Assembly (NCBI GenBank): GCA_009911185.1
Contig: QXWW01000014.1
Span: 1-64,000 of the forward strand
Source of the DNA: Lachnospiraceae bacterium
GTDB taxonomy: Bacteria; Bacillota; Clostridia; Lachnospirales; Lachnospiraceae
Direction of reading: 5' to 3'
DNA length: 64,000 nucleotides
Position numbers and translations under genes: made by a program. Shown piece after piece: positions 36,417 through 46,500 of this stretch (the stretch's first letter is position 1; the number at the start of each line of letters is the position of its first letter). Below the pieces are notes generated by a model, which saw only the letters and a list, made by a program, of their open reading frames with translations, was not told where the DNA came from and did not search any database.

Positions 36417-36522
36417 AGCTCTTCTCCTTCTCCGTCTTTCCTTTGGCGCCAAGGCGCCGTCCATTTCATTGGAAAAACTCACTTGTCATCTGCCCCTCTG
36501 GTTTTCTGCCGCAGCGATGCGG

Positions 36523-37752
36523 TTATTCCGCTTTCTCTGTTTCCTTCTCTGTATCATCGCCTGAATCTTTTGCGCCCTGCGCGTCTTCCTTTTCGGCCGT
36601 GTCATTTTTCCCGTCATAAGTGATTTTAGCGTTATCTATAAGAAGTTCCATCGTCTTATCACTGACATAGGCGTTCTTCACATAATCCTCTCCATACTGC
36701 TCAATCAGGGCTTCTTCGCTTTCAAAGTTGAAATCCGTCACCACGCTTTTTACATACTCTTCATACCCATCTTCATCGGCGCTGATATTTTCTTTTTTGG
36801 CAATTGCCTCCAAAAGCAGCTGATTCTCCAGGCTCTCCTGTATCATCTGCTTCACCTGTTCGTTAAAGTCATCCTCTGTCGTCTGCATCTGGGTATAATA
36901 ATCTTCCATCGTCATATTGCTGGCTTCCACATTGGCCAAAACCCGCTGTTTATACTCCTGAATCCTGGTGTCTAACAACTCCTTAGGAACCTCTATCTCA
37001 CATGTGGTCCGTAACTGCTTCAACAGTTCATTCTGGGTATCTGACTGCTTATTCGTCTCATTATTGCTCTCAAGCTGCCCGCGGACGCCTTTTTTCAGTT
37101 CCTCTACATTGTTATAACCCTGAGATACAAAATTGTCCGCCACATAGGCGTCCGTCAGAGTATCGTACGTCATGTCTACCTTCTTGACAATCTTATTGAC
37201 GGTTACGTTAAATACCACCGCCTGGCCCGCCAGTTCGGTATTTCCGTACTCTTCGGGAAACGTCAGATCCAAAGCCACCTTTTCGCCCACTTTTTTACCA
37301 ATCAGTCCATCCTCGAAACCATCAATAAAACTGTCCGAGCCAATTTCCAGATTCGCTCCCTGCGCTGTTCCTCCTTCAAACGCCACGCCGTCTTTTAACC
37401 CTTCATAGTCAATGTTGGCGATGTCTCCTTCTTCCACTGTCGTCTTATCCGTATCTTCATATGCAGGGTAAGAAGACAGCATACTCTCAATATTATTCTT
37501 CACATCTTCATCCGTCACTTCATAGCTGCCCAGAGAGATTTCAAGCCCCATATAATCTCCCAGCTTCACGCATTTTTCCACATCGTAATCCACCTGCTGC
37601 GGCTGGCTTACCGCGCCGGATTCCTGGCTGCCGTCTTCTGAATCGTCCTGCACGTTATCCTGTTTGCTGTTTTCCTGCTCTTTGTCGCCGCAGCCGCCGG
37701 TCAGCGCCATCACACCCGCTGCCAACAGCAGCACTAATATTTTTTTCTTCAT
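36523..37752 (-). CDS. Extracytoplasmic trigger-factor-like PPIase lipoprotein
   Basis: This 409-residue lipoprotein has a signal peptide with lipobox ALTGGC (Cys21), then a low-complexity Glu/Asp/Gln stretch. An FKBP-type domain follows (about 108-190, VEEGDIANIDYEGLKDGVAFEGGTA and IDGFEDGLIGKKVGE), then a long helical part (about 195-370). The second and third parts match the PPIase and C-terminal chaperone domains of trigger factor; the ribosome-binding N-domain is replaced by the lipoprotein signal. It probably folds proteins outside the membrane. Similar lipoproteins occur in clostridia. The acidic C-terminus has no domain. Confidence 0.82.
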   Translation of the reverse strand: MKKKILVLLLAAGVMALTGGCGDKEQENSKQDNVQDDSEDGSQESGAVSQPQQVDYDVEKCVKLGDYMGLEISLGSYEVTDEDVKNNIESMLSSYPAYEDTDKTTVEEGDIANIDYEGLKDGVAFEGGTAQGANLEIGSDSFIDGFEDGLIGKKVGEKVALDLTFPEEYGNTELAGQAVVFNVTVNKIVKKVDMTYDTLTDAYVADNFVSQGYNNVEELKKGVRGQLESNNETNKQSDTQNELLKQLRTTCEIEVPKELLDTRIQEYKQRVLANVEASNMTMEDYYTQMQTTEDDFNEQVKQMIQESLENQLLLEAIAKKENISADEDGYEEYVKSVVTDFNFESEEALIEQYGEDYVKNAYVSDKTMELLIDNAKITYDGKNDTAEKEDAQGAKDSGDDTEKETEKAE

Positions 37753-37951
37753 AAATTATTTACCTTTCTTTCCAAAAATATCAATTTATCTTTCTTCACA
37801 GTAAATAAGGATAGCACATTTTTTCTGAAATGGAAAGGCTTCCCGCTTACAAATCACAAATAAATCACATTCTTCCTGTAGTTTTTCCAATTAATGTGGT
37901 ACTATATAACATAAAAAAGAACCGCTATCTGCGAAAGGAGTTATGATCTTT

Positions 37952-39400
37952 ATGAAAACAGACCGTCTGGCTCTGCTGACAGACCTTTATGAACTGTCGA
38001 TGATGCAGGGTTATTTTAAAACAGGAAATCATGATATCGTAGTATTTGACGCCTTTTACCGCACCAATCCGGATAACGGCGGTTATGCCATCTGCGCCGG
38101 ACTCAGCCAGATAATCGAATATATCGAGCAGCTCCGTTTTGACAGCTCGGATATCGCCTATTTAAAATCTCTGGGAATGTTTGAGGACGATTTCCTCGCA
38201 TATCTTAAGAACTTCCGTTTCTCCGGAGATATTTATGCCATTCCGGAAGGCACGGTAATTTTTCCCAGGGAACCGTTAGTCAAGGTGATTGCCCCCATAA
38301 TGGAGGCGCAGCTTATAGAAACCGCTGTTTTAAATATTCTCAATCATCAAAGTCTGATTGCCACCAAGGCCGCCCGTGTCTGTTATGCAGCGCAGACAGA
38401 CAGCGTTATGGAATTTGGACTGCGTCGCGCGCAGGGACCGGACGCCGGAGTTTACGGTGCAAGGGCTGCGATCATCGGCGGTTGCTGCGGCACCTCCAAC
38501 GTGCTCTGCGGCAGGCTTTTTGATGTTCCGGTGAAAGGCACCCACGCCCATAGCTGGATTATGAGTTTTGCAGACGAATACACGGCCTTCAAAACCTATG
38601 CCGGCTACTATCCCTCTTCCTGCATTTTGCTGGTAGACACCTACGATACGTTAAAATCCGGTATTCCCAATGCCATCCGGGTGTTTCAGGAAATGAGGGC
38701 GGAAGGGATTCCACTTACGAATTACGGCATCCGCATGGACAGCGGCGACCTTGCATACCTCTCCAAAATCGCACGGAACATGCTGGATGACGCAGGCTTT
38801 GAAGACGCGGTAATTTCTGCCTCCAACGACCTGGATGAATATCTGATTGAGAATTTAAAGGCTCAGGGAGCGGCAATCACCTCCTGGGGCGTGGGCACCA
38901 ATTTAATCACCTCCAAGAACTGCCCTGCCTTCGGCGGGGTATACAAACTGGCGGCTATTCAAAACCAGCAGGGTGAATTTGTCCCTAAAATCAAGCTCTC
39001 CGAAAATACGGAAAAAGTTACCAACCCGGGAAACAAGACAATCTACCGCATTTACGAGAAACGCTCCGGCAAAATCAAGGCCGATTTAATCTGTCTGGAG
39101 GGAGAAACCTTTGACTGTGAAAAAGAGCTCCGTATTTTTGATCCCTTAGAAACCTGGAAATACACCACTCTAACAGGTGGTTCCTACGAAATGCGTAAGC
39201 TTCCGGCGCAGATTTTTGACAAAGGACGCTGCATCTATCAGTCGCCCAGCGTCATGGAGATACAGCGCTATTGTGAACAGGAGAAAAAGACTCTGTGGAA
39301 CGAGACAAAACGTTTTGTCAATCCCAGCAAGGTATATGTTGACCTGTCCGATAAGTTATTTGAAATGAAACGAAATATTTTAAGAAATTATTCCCATTAA
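37952..39400 (+). CDS. pncB: Nicotinate phosphoribosyltransferase
   Basis: The protein has about 482 residues. It converts nicotinate and PRPP to nicotinate mononucleotide in NAD salvage. Signatures include LLTDLYELSMMQGYF, FDAFYRTNPDNGGYAI, FGLRRAQGPDAG, GTHAHSWIMSF and IRMDSGDLAYLS. ATG codons at 37943 and 37952 are both possible; AGGAG ends at 37940, so the second is better spaced. A candidate extended -10 (TGGTACTAT) lies near 37897. Confidence 0.94.
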   Translation: MKTDRLALLTDLYELSMMQGYFKTGNHDIVVFDAFYRTNPDNGGYAICAGLSQIIEYIEQLRFDSSDIAYLKSLGMFEDDFLAYLKNFRFSGDIYAIPEGTVIFPREPLVKVIAPIMEAQLIETAVLNILNHQSLIATKAARVCYAAQTDSVMEFGLRRAQGPDAGVYGARAAIIGGCCGTSNVLCGRLFDVPVKGTHAHSWIMSFADEYTAFKTYAGYYPSSCILLVDTYDTLKSGIPNAIRVFQEMRAEGIPLTNYGIRMDSGDLAYLSKIARNMLDDAGFEDAVISASNDLDEYLIENLKAQGAAITSWGVGTNLITSKNCPAFGGVYKLAAIQNQQGEFVPKIKLSENTEKVTNPGNKTIYRIYEKRSGKIKADLICLEGETFDCEKELRIFDPLETWKYTTLTGGSYEMRKLPAQIFDKGRCIYQSPSVMEIQRYCEQEKKTLWNETKRFVNPSKVYVDLSDKLFEMKRNILRNYSH

Positions 39401-39578
39401 ACCCATAGTTTGCGCCGCCAGAAAGCATTGAACAATTACCTCTTAGAAAGGCTGTATTTTGCTTATTCGACGCTTGACGGCTGCGCTTAATTTCACAAAA
39501 GGACGATAACATAAAAGGAAAATGCTAATTTGAACACTGTAATATGAATTATCACGATACCGGAACCGGAGGTGCAAT

Positions 39579-40367
39579 ATGAACCGCATATTAAATGAGA
39601 TAAAACGACTCATTGACAGTAACTTAAAAACTTATCTGCCGCATGTAAAAATCAGCGATTTAGAAGATCAGGGGGCCGTCTTTTATATGAATGGAAAAGA
39701 CGGCACGGAATTTGACTGGTATGTAAATGATAAGCTGCCGCCGTTTATGACATTTTACAATGATAAAGACAATCTGGGCGCAATTAAATTATTACTTTAT
39801 TGCGACGGGGAAACCGCCGTATATATTTATGATGAGAAAGGGAAAACACAGATAAAAGAAATTCATACATATTTAGACGTAAGTGAAGCCGATATATTGG
39901 AATTGGCCGTTATCTTAAAAAACGAGGCGGATGATCAACATATCTGGGGCGCGGATATTGAGAGCATCCATACGGATATTAACGTCACTGACGCAAGGCT
40001 CCATGAGTTTAAAGAACATAAAGAATATTATAATACGATAAAAAACAAGAAAACTATTTTAAACTTAACTGCATACGTCTCCAAAAAAATAACAGCGGAA
40101 GGCTGGAAAGCCGGATATCTGGAAAGAAATAAACCCTTCCATGAAAAAGACAGCGGCTGGTCCTTTCTGGCTGGAAATGAAAGCGATGCATATGTAACCG
40201 ATAGCAGAAATATAGAATTGGTAAGCGTAGCAAACGTATGCCGGCAGTTAGATCCGGATGTCTTTAAATATATTGACATGCCAGTCGGGACAAGGCTTAT
40301 CCGTATCTCTTCCGAAGCTTTTGAGATAGATGAACATGGTAAAGAGATCTATATGGTAAAAAGATAG
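39579..40367 (+). CDS. Protein with C-terminal Imm33 (DUF2185) domain
   Basis: The protein has 262 residues; the start follows GGAGGT. The C-terminal third (about 163-258: AYVSKKITAEGWKAGYLER, DSGWSFLAGNESDAYVTD, LDPDVFKYIDMPVGTRL) matches the DUF2185 / Imm33 pattern found in immunity proteins of polymorphic toxin systems. It also occurs in free-standing proteins of unknown role. The N-terminal 150 residues are alpha/beta and unrecognised. No toxin gene is adjacent. The 180 bp upstream hold no clear signal beyond the ribosome binding site. Confidence 0.72.
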   Translation: MNRILNEIKRLIDSNLKTYLPHVKISDLEDQGAVFYMNGKDGTEFDWYVNDKLPPFMTFYNDKDNLGAIKLLLYCDGETAVYIYDEKGKTQIKEIHTYLDVSEADILELAVILKNEADDQHIWGADIESIHTDINVTDARLHEFKEHKEYYNTIKNKKTILNLTAYVSKKITAEGWKAGYLERNKPFHEKDSGWSFLAGNESDAYVTDSRNIELVSVANVCRQLDPDVFKYIDMPVGTRLIRISSEAFEIDEHGKEIYMVKR

Positions 40368-40453
40368 CGCCCATTGCCATTTGCCAGGCTGCTGTTCCAT
40401 CCGGACAGAAATCAGATGGCACGCTACGCGAACCGCATAATAAAATTTTTAAA

Positions 40454-40501
40454 GGAGCTGCTGCTCCACAGATGATAACTCATCTATTTTGCAGCAGCTC
40501 C
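40454..40501 (-). terminator. Terminator of the GH2 gene
   Basis: The perfect 11-bp stem GGAGCTGCTGC (40454-40464) / GCAGCAGCTCC (40491-40501) carries an inner ATGA..TCAT hairpin. Read leftward it runs into TTTAAAAATTTT. Confidence 0.75.
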
Positions 40502-40533
40502 AAATTACAATTTCGTCCTCAGGCCTGCGGCGT

Positions 40534-43500
40534 TTATTTTTTTACTTTTATCTTTACCGTCTTGCTGTAACTGCCGCTGTATATCGTCTTTTTGCCCGAT
40601 TTCGCATAAGCGCGCACTTTTACGTAGTACGTCTTGTTCTTCTTCAGGTTTTTCAACGTGACAGTCGTCTTGTTCGTCTTTTGTTTCTTCGCTGATTTAA
40701 ACTTTTTATTCGTTGCATAAGTAATCTCATATCCTTTTGCCCCGGTTGATTTCTTCAGCTTAAGAACCAGCTTCCTGCCGGCTTTATTGGTAATCTTCGT
40801 AATCTTACTTGCCTTTGGCAGAATATCAAACACGACGTTTTTGGTTCCCGTATAGCTTCCTATACCAGTAATCTTAATCTTACCCTGGCCCACTTTCTTA
40901 TTGTTGCTGTAGGAAACCTTATAGTCCGTATTTAATTTCAGTTTCGTGCCGTTATACGTTACCGTCACCGCCGGTTTGCGCTGTTTTCCGTTATACGTTG
41001 TCTTCGCCACTTTCACTGTCGCGGAGGCAATGGAAACCGGTTCTGGCCCTGGACCAGGCAACGGTGCGTTTTCCACCCATTTTGCCGTCAGGGTGAGATC
41101 AGAGGTAATCGCCGTAGTAAAGTCAAATGCCGTCGCCGCCCCCTGTGCATACCAGCCCGTAAACGTATAACCGGCTTTTACCGGATCGCCAGGTTTCTGT
41201 ACGAGACTGCCCTTTTGAACCGTCTGCGTTGTGAGTGCGCTTCCATTATCTGCGTTAAATGTAACGGTATAGTAAACTGCTTCTTCCGGTCCTGTGAGAG
41301 CCTTCACCGCCGCTTCCACCGCCTCTTTCGCAGCGTCGATTTCCGCCTGTGTTGCCGTGGGGCTTTCTGCTTTTTCTTTCGCGTATGACAATGCTTTCTG
41401 CAGGTTCGCCCAGCTTTCCGCTGTATACTTAGAAGCGTCCAGCTCTTCGGCTGCCGCTATGGCCGCTCCAAGGGCTTCATAATCGTCCACGTTCGCGCTG
41501 ATCTTCTGCCACTTTGCAGTTAAGGTGATGTCCGCTGTGATGGCAGTTTCAAAATCAAACGCTTCCGGCGCGTCCCCGGCAAACCAGCCCTCGAAGGTAT
41601 GGCCAAATTTCTTCGGATCAGCCGGTTCTTTCGCTTTCTTTCCGTCCGCTATGGTCTGCGTCTCATCTTCACTGCCATTATCAGCACGGAAGGTAACCGT
41701 ATGAGATACGGCCGGCAGACCGCCCTCTTCCTCCAGAGCTTTCACTGCCGCTTCTACCGCCTCTTTCGCAGCGTCGATCTCCGCCTGTGTTGCCGTGGGG
41801 CTTTCCGCTTTTTCTTTTGCGTCTGACAACGCTTTTTGCAGGTTCGCCCAGCTTTCTTCTGTATACTTAGAAGCGTCCAGCTCTTCGGCTGCCGCTATGG
41901 CCGCTCCAAGGGCTTCATAATCGTCCACGTTCGCGCTGATCTTCTGCCATTTTGCGGTTAACGTAATATCCTCTGTAATGGCGGTTTCAAAATCAAACGC
42001 TTCCGGCGCGTCCCCGGCAAACCAGCCCTCGAAGGTATGGCCAAATTTCTCCGGATCGGCCGGTTTTTCTACCGACTGCCCTTTTACGACTACCTTGCGC
42101 TCTGTATCCGTACCGTTCTTAAACGTAACCGTACAGGCGTCGGAAGATGAAATCCATTTTGCAGTTAAGGTAAGGTCTGCTGTGACAGGCGTATCGAAAT
42201 CAAATTCCTCCTCTGCGCCTTTCGCAAACCAGCCTGCAAATACGAATCCCTCCTTCTCTGGGTCGGCCGGTCTTTCTACTTTTGTGCCCTGGGCTACCGA
42301 TACGGTAACAAGGTCTGCGCCGTTATCTGCATCAAAGGTAACGGTAACGTTCGACTGCGCTTTCTTTTTCACCTCGACGGTGCATCTTGCCCGCATATTC
42401 TGGCATTGTGCAATAATTACGGTCTTGCCCGCTTTCACTCCCGTTACTACGCCGTCTTTTACCGTTGCCACCGTCGGATCTTCCGAACTCCATGTTATTT
42501 CTGCTGTCCGCACCCCATCCGGAATTTCTTCGGAACTCTGGCCTTGCACAGACGCCGGAGCTTTCACCATATCGACCGCATTTTTGGAAAGGGTGGCCCT
42601 GGAAGTTTCCTCACAGTACACTTTGGCATCCGCCAAATCAATACAGTCGTCGCTATTCGTTCCAACTTTATCTACATAAATAACTAAAGTCGTTACGCCT
42701 GTCAAATCAACATCCACGAATTTTGCGTTATCCTGTTGCCCAATCGTGCCTGTCTGATACAGTAAATTCGCTTCCGCAATACTGTCTTTGTAAAATCTGA
42801 AATCCGCTCCATCTCGTCCCGTCTTTGTGGACTTCGTCCAGTCAATTCCTGCCCATGCCTGAAGCCGTTTCGCATTTAAGCCCGTCAGGTCAAACTTCAT
42901 CGTACAGTCTGTATTCGCGCTCAGCCCCTGGTCAAATGCCGTCTGTACTCCGTTAATCTTCATGCTGATGCCTGTACCGCTGGTTTTTTCTCCATTATCT
43001 ATTTCATTGACATGGAAACCTCCCCAGCCGGAAGTAGAAGCAGTATCCAGGAGAATACGCCCATACTCAGCGGATTCCGGCGTATCCGTTCCAAAAATCT
43101 TGTTTGCATTGTTTACCTCAGCCGTCAGATAAGAATACTTCATAGAAGCATATTCGGAAGAAACCGTAATTTCAACCGTTGCGTTTACGGAAGAACCTTC
43201 TTCTTTGGTTGTGGCTGTAAGCTGCGTCGTACCGATTCCGATCACGCAAACGCTTCCATTTTCATCTACCGTCGCTACTTTTGTGTTGCTGGAGGCCCAT
43301 GTTACGCCCTTCTCTGTTGCGTCTGCCGGCGCAACTTCTGCCGTCAGTGCAAACGTCTGACCCAAAGTTATCGTTTCTGGCACGCCTGTTATACTGATAC
43401 CCGTTACATTTACTGCGCCAGCAGCTCCCTTGGGAGTAACAGACGCTCCCTGTGAAGTAGTCGTAAACAACGTCTGGTCGCCAGCCGCAACGGAAAGGTC

Positions 43501-46500
43501 GCTCACTGTAAATTGCGTTTCTTTCTGCAACGCGCCGTCTGCAAGTGTAAATACCGCCTTAAACAAATCTCCGGAAACAGTTACCGCCTCCGTCAAATTG
43601 TAAACGACTTTTACGCTTCCATCGGATTTCTTAACCGAGATACCGCCCTTTACGCCGTCCGCCAACGTGATATCCCCGGCTGCATACGTTGCTGGATCAT
43701 AGTTTAATACAAATTCTCCGGCGGACATAGCGGATTTCGCTTCTGACGAAGTCTGTGAAATTGCTCCTGTAATGGTCACGGTTCCGCCTTCGGTATCCGT
43801 GGTATCGGCTGCGGAAAGGTTCCATGCCATATCCTCTTTTGCCCCAGAAATATCGCTGCCGGACGCTTTTAACATTGCGGCAAGATCTTTAACGTCAATT
43901 GCGCCGTCCTGATTTACATCGGCCGCATAGGTGTTCAGCGCATCCAGCGTCTCGTTTCCGGCAAGCGTCTCGCGCAATTTATTCAAATCTGCAACGTCAA
44001 TCTTACCGTCCGCGCTGCCATCCACATCGCCGTTGACTGCAATCTGAAGAGTGTCTTTTACCGAACCGTCCATATACAGTTTCGCCAGATATCCGGTTGC
44101 TGCCGGAGCGGAATCCGGTTCTTCTGCATTATAAGGATCTTCCATTTCGAATGTCCCGCCTTCCGGAAGCGCAAACATTTCACGCAATTGTGCCTCTGTG
44201 GTACCAGCCGGAACATTGTACAAGATTTTCTTTTTCGCGTCTAATCTGACGGTCGCTGTCTCTTTCAGCTCTAATTGCAGAGGTTTCTCATAAAAGCCCT
44301 GCAGAATGACTTTTGTGTCGCACCAGCTAACCATATCATGGCCGTCCTTGATATTCTGATCTACATAGAGGCAGATTTCCTTTGCCCCTGTCACGTCAAT
44401 ATCAAAATATGCAGCGTCCTTTCCATGCGTCAATAAGTCAGATTTGAACACTTCCGTTCCGTCTACTTTTACCACGGCATAGCATCCATCCTGCGTTTTC
44501 TGCTTATCCACATCAATACCGGCATATCCCTGCAGACGCTCAATATTCAAACCGGATACGTCGAAGTACAGTTCCGTAGGCGAATTTACGCCAAATCCAT
44601 TTTCAAAAGTGACAGGCTCGCCGTCGATATAGACGTTCAGGGTTCCGCCGCCATTGTCCTCATTCACATGGATGCCGCCAAAACCAGCTACGCTCTTCTC
44701 CTGGTCATATCCGATCTCCGACAGCTGGATCTCACCGCTTTGTTTTAGTTCAATGGTAAAGGTTCTGGAATATCCATTTTTCGAAGTGGCAACGATGGTC
44801 GCCGTTCCCGGCAGCGCTTCCGCCTGCGTAATCTTTACCGTAACGTCCTCAGACTTTGGCGTAGCCGTTACCGTAGGAACGGAACCGTCTGGCGAAGCCA
44901 CATTAAACGAATAATTGGTAACGTCATTATGAAACTTGGGCAGGACTTTTTCGCCGATTTTGATTTCAGCCAGCAAATCTGTCTCATCTGCATAAGCAAT
45001 CTTGGCGTCTTCCATTAATGCTTCTTCCGCCGCGCCGTTAACCGGTTTCAAACGGAAGGTATAAGTATATACGGGACCTGCCGTCAGCAAATACTTGGCA
45101 AGCGTAGGCTGTCCGCAGCTTGCCGTACCCAGACCCATCTGCGCATAATCAATAGTCACAACCGTATTGTCCGTTCTTGCTATCTGATATGGATGCTTTG
45201 CAGCTTCCAGCGCTTCCTGCGTACAATTCAAAGCGCTCATTTCCAGCAAATGATCCACAGCGTCAATGAGAAGCCCGTCGCCCTCGCTGTCGGTCAGCGC
45301 CATCCAGCGGACGTCCGTTTTATTTCCGGTTTCCTGGGGATAGACAAAATCTGTAAACTGCTCGTCAACCGTGCTTTTCCACAGACCAACGTCATAGCCC
45401 GTTTTTCGGTCAACATAGCTGTCAGATTCTCCGCGTCCGTACCATGTCAGGTTGTCAAACCCGGCCGCAAGCTGCATACGGTTTCCAACCCTGGGCAGAT
45501 TGCTCATTTTTGACGTCGGAACTAACGTGCTCTTTACCACAATTTCTCCGGTGGGATAAATGGCATAGGTAAGCCGGTCTTTGGAATCTGCACAGCCAGT
45601 TAAAGTTCTTGCCACGCTGAAATAGACCACTTTATCTTTTTTCTCTACCGATACTTCATCAATTTCTGCCGTTTTATTGGCGTTTGCCCATTTGGAATCA
45701 ATGGCTTCCTTGGCATCGTTATCTGTTTTCGCCCTCCAGTAATTTGGCTCTAAAGGATCGGCGATCAGCTCTTTGCCATTGGTCTTATAAGAAGTCATTT
45801 CACCTGTTTTCTTATCAAAAGCTACCGACCAGTCGGCCCCTTTTACAGATAATGTATCATCCGTCTCAGACAAAACCGTTCCGGAAGTTCCCTCCGTCAC
45901 AAACGCGTCCATGGAAGACGTATCCAGCAGAGGAAGCTCTCCTTCTGCCTCAAAGTTCAGTTCAAACTGATCTTCTGCTACCACATGGCCCGCTTTCGCC
46001 CAGCTAAACTGATCGTCTGTTTTCGTTACAAAAGTAATCTGCAGGAAATACTCTTCTCCCGCCTTTACAGAAGCCGGAGCTGTAAACGGCACCTCAATAT
46101 CCTTGCTTGTCATCGCGGGGATATCTACCTCCATCGTACCTGTCTCCACTTCTTTTGCGTCTTTTACCAACGCCCATTTCATCGTATATTCATTGGCATT
46201 GGTATCAATCCACTCATTATTGATCGTCACCGTCCTGGTAGCTAAGTCCTTAAGGCTCATCTGAAGCGCCTGATAAATCCGTTTCACTTCGTATGCTTCA
46301 GGCTGCAACGTACGGTCCGGGGAAATGATGCCGTTAACACAAAAATCCGTATTGCCTGACTTCCAGGATTCATAACTCTTTTCATTTCCGTCTCCGTCTG
46401 TATAAGTACCATAGTTCCAGTCGCCGTCATACCCCCAGTATGTCGTCTTGCCGTCCCATGTTCCATTTTCGTCCAACTGCGGCGTATTATAGGTCTGGTC

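Noticed and set aside
39401-39578. Mobile element remnant upstream of the Imm33-domain gene
   Set aside because: No inverted ends, coding remnant or repeat seen elsewhere in the window; only unassigned sequence and a ribosome binding site.
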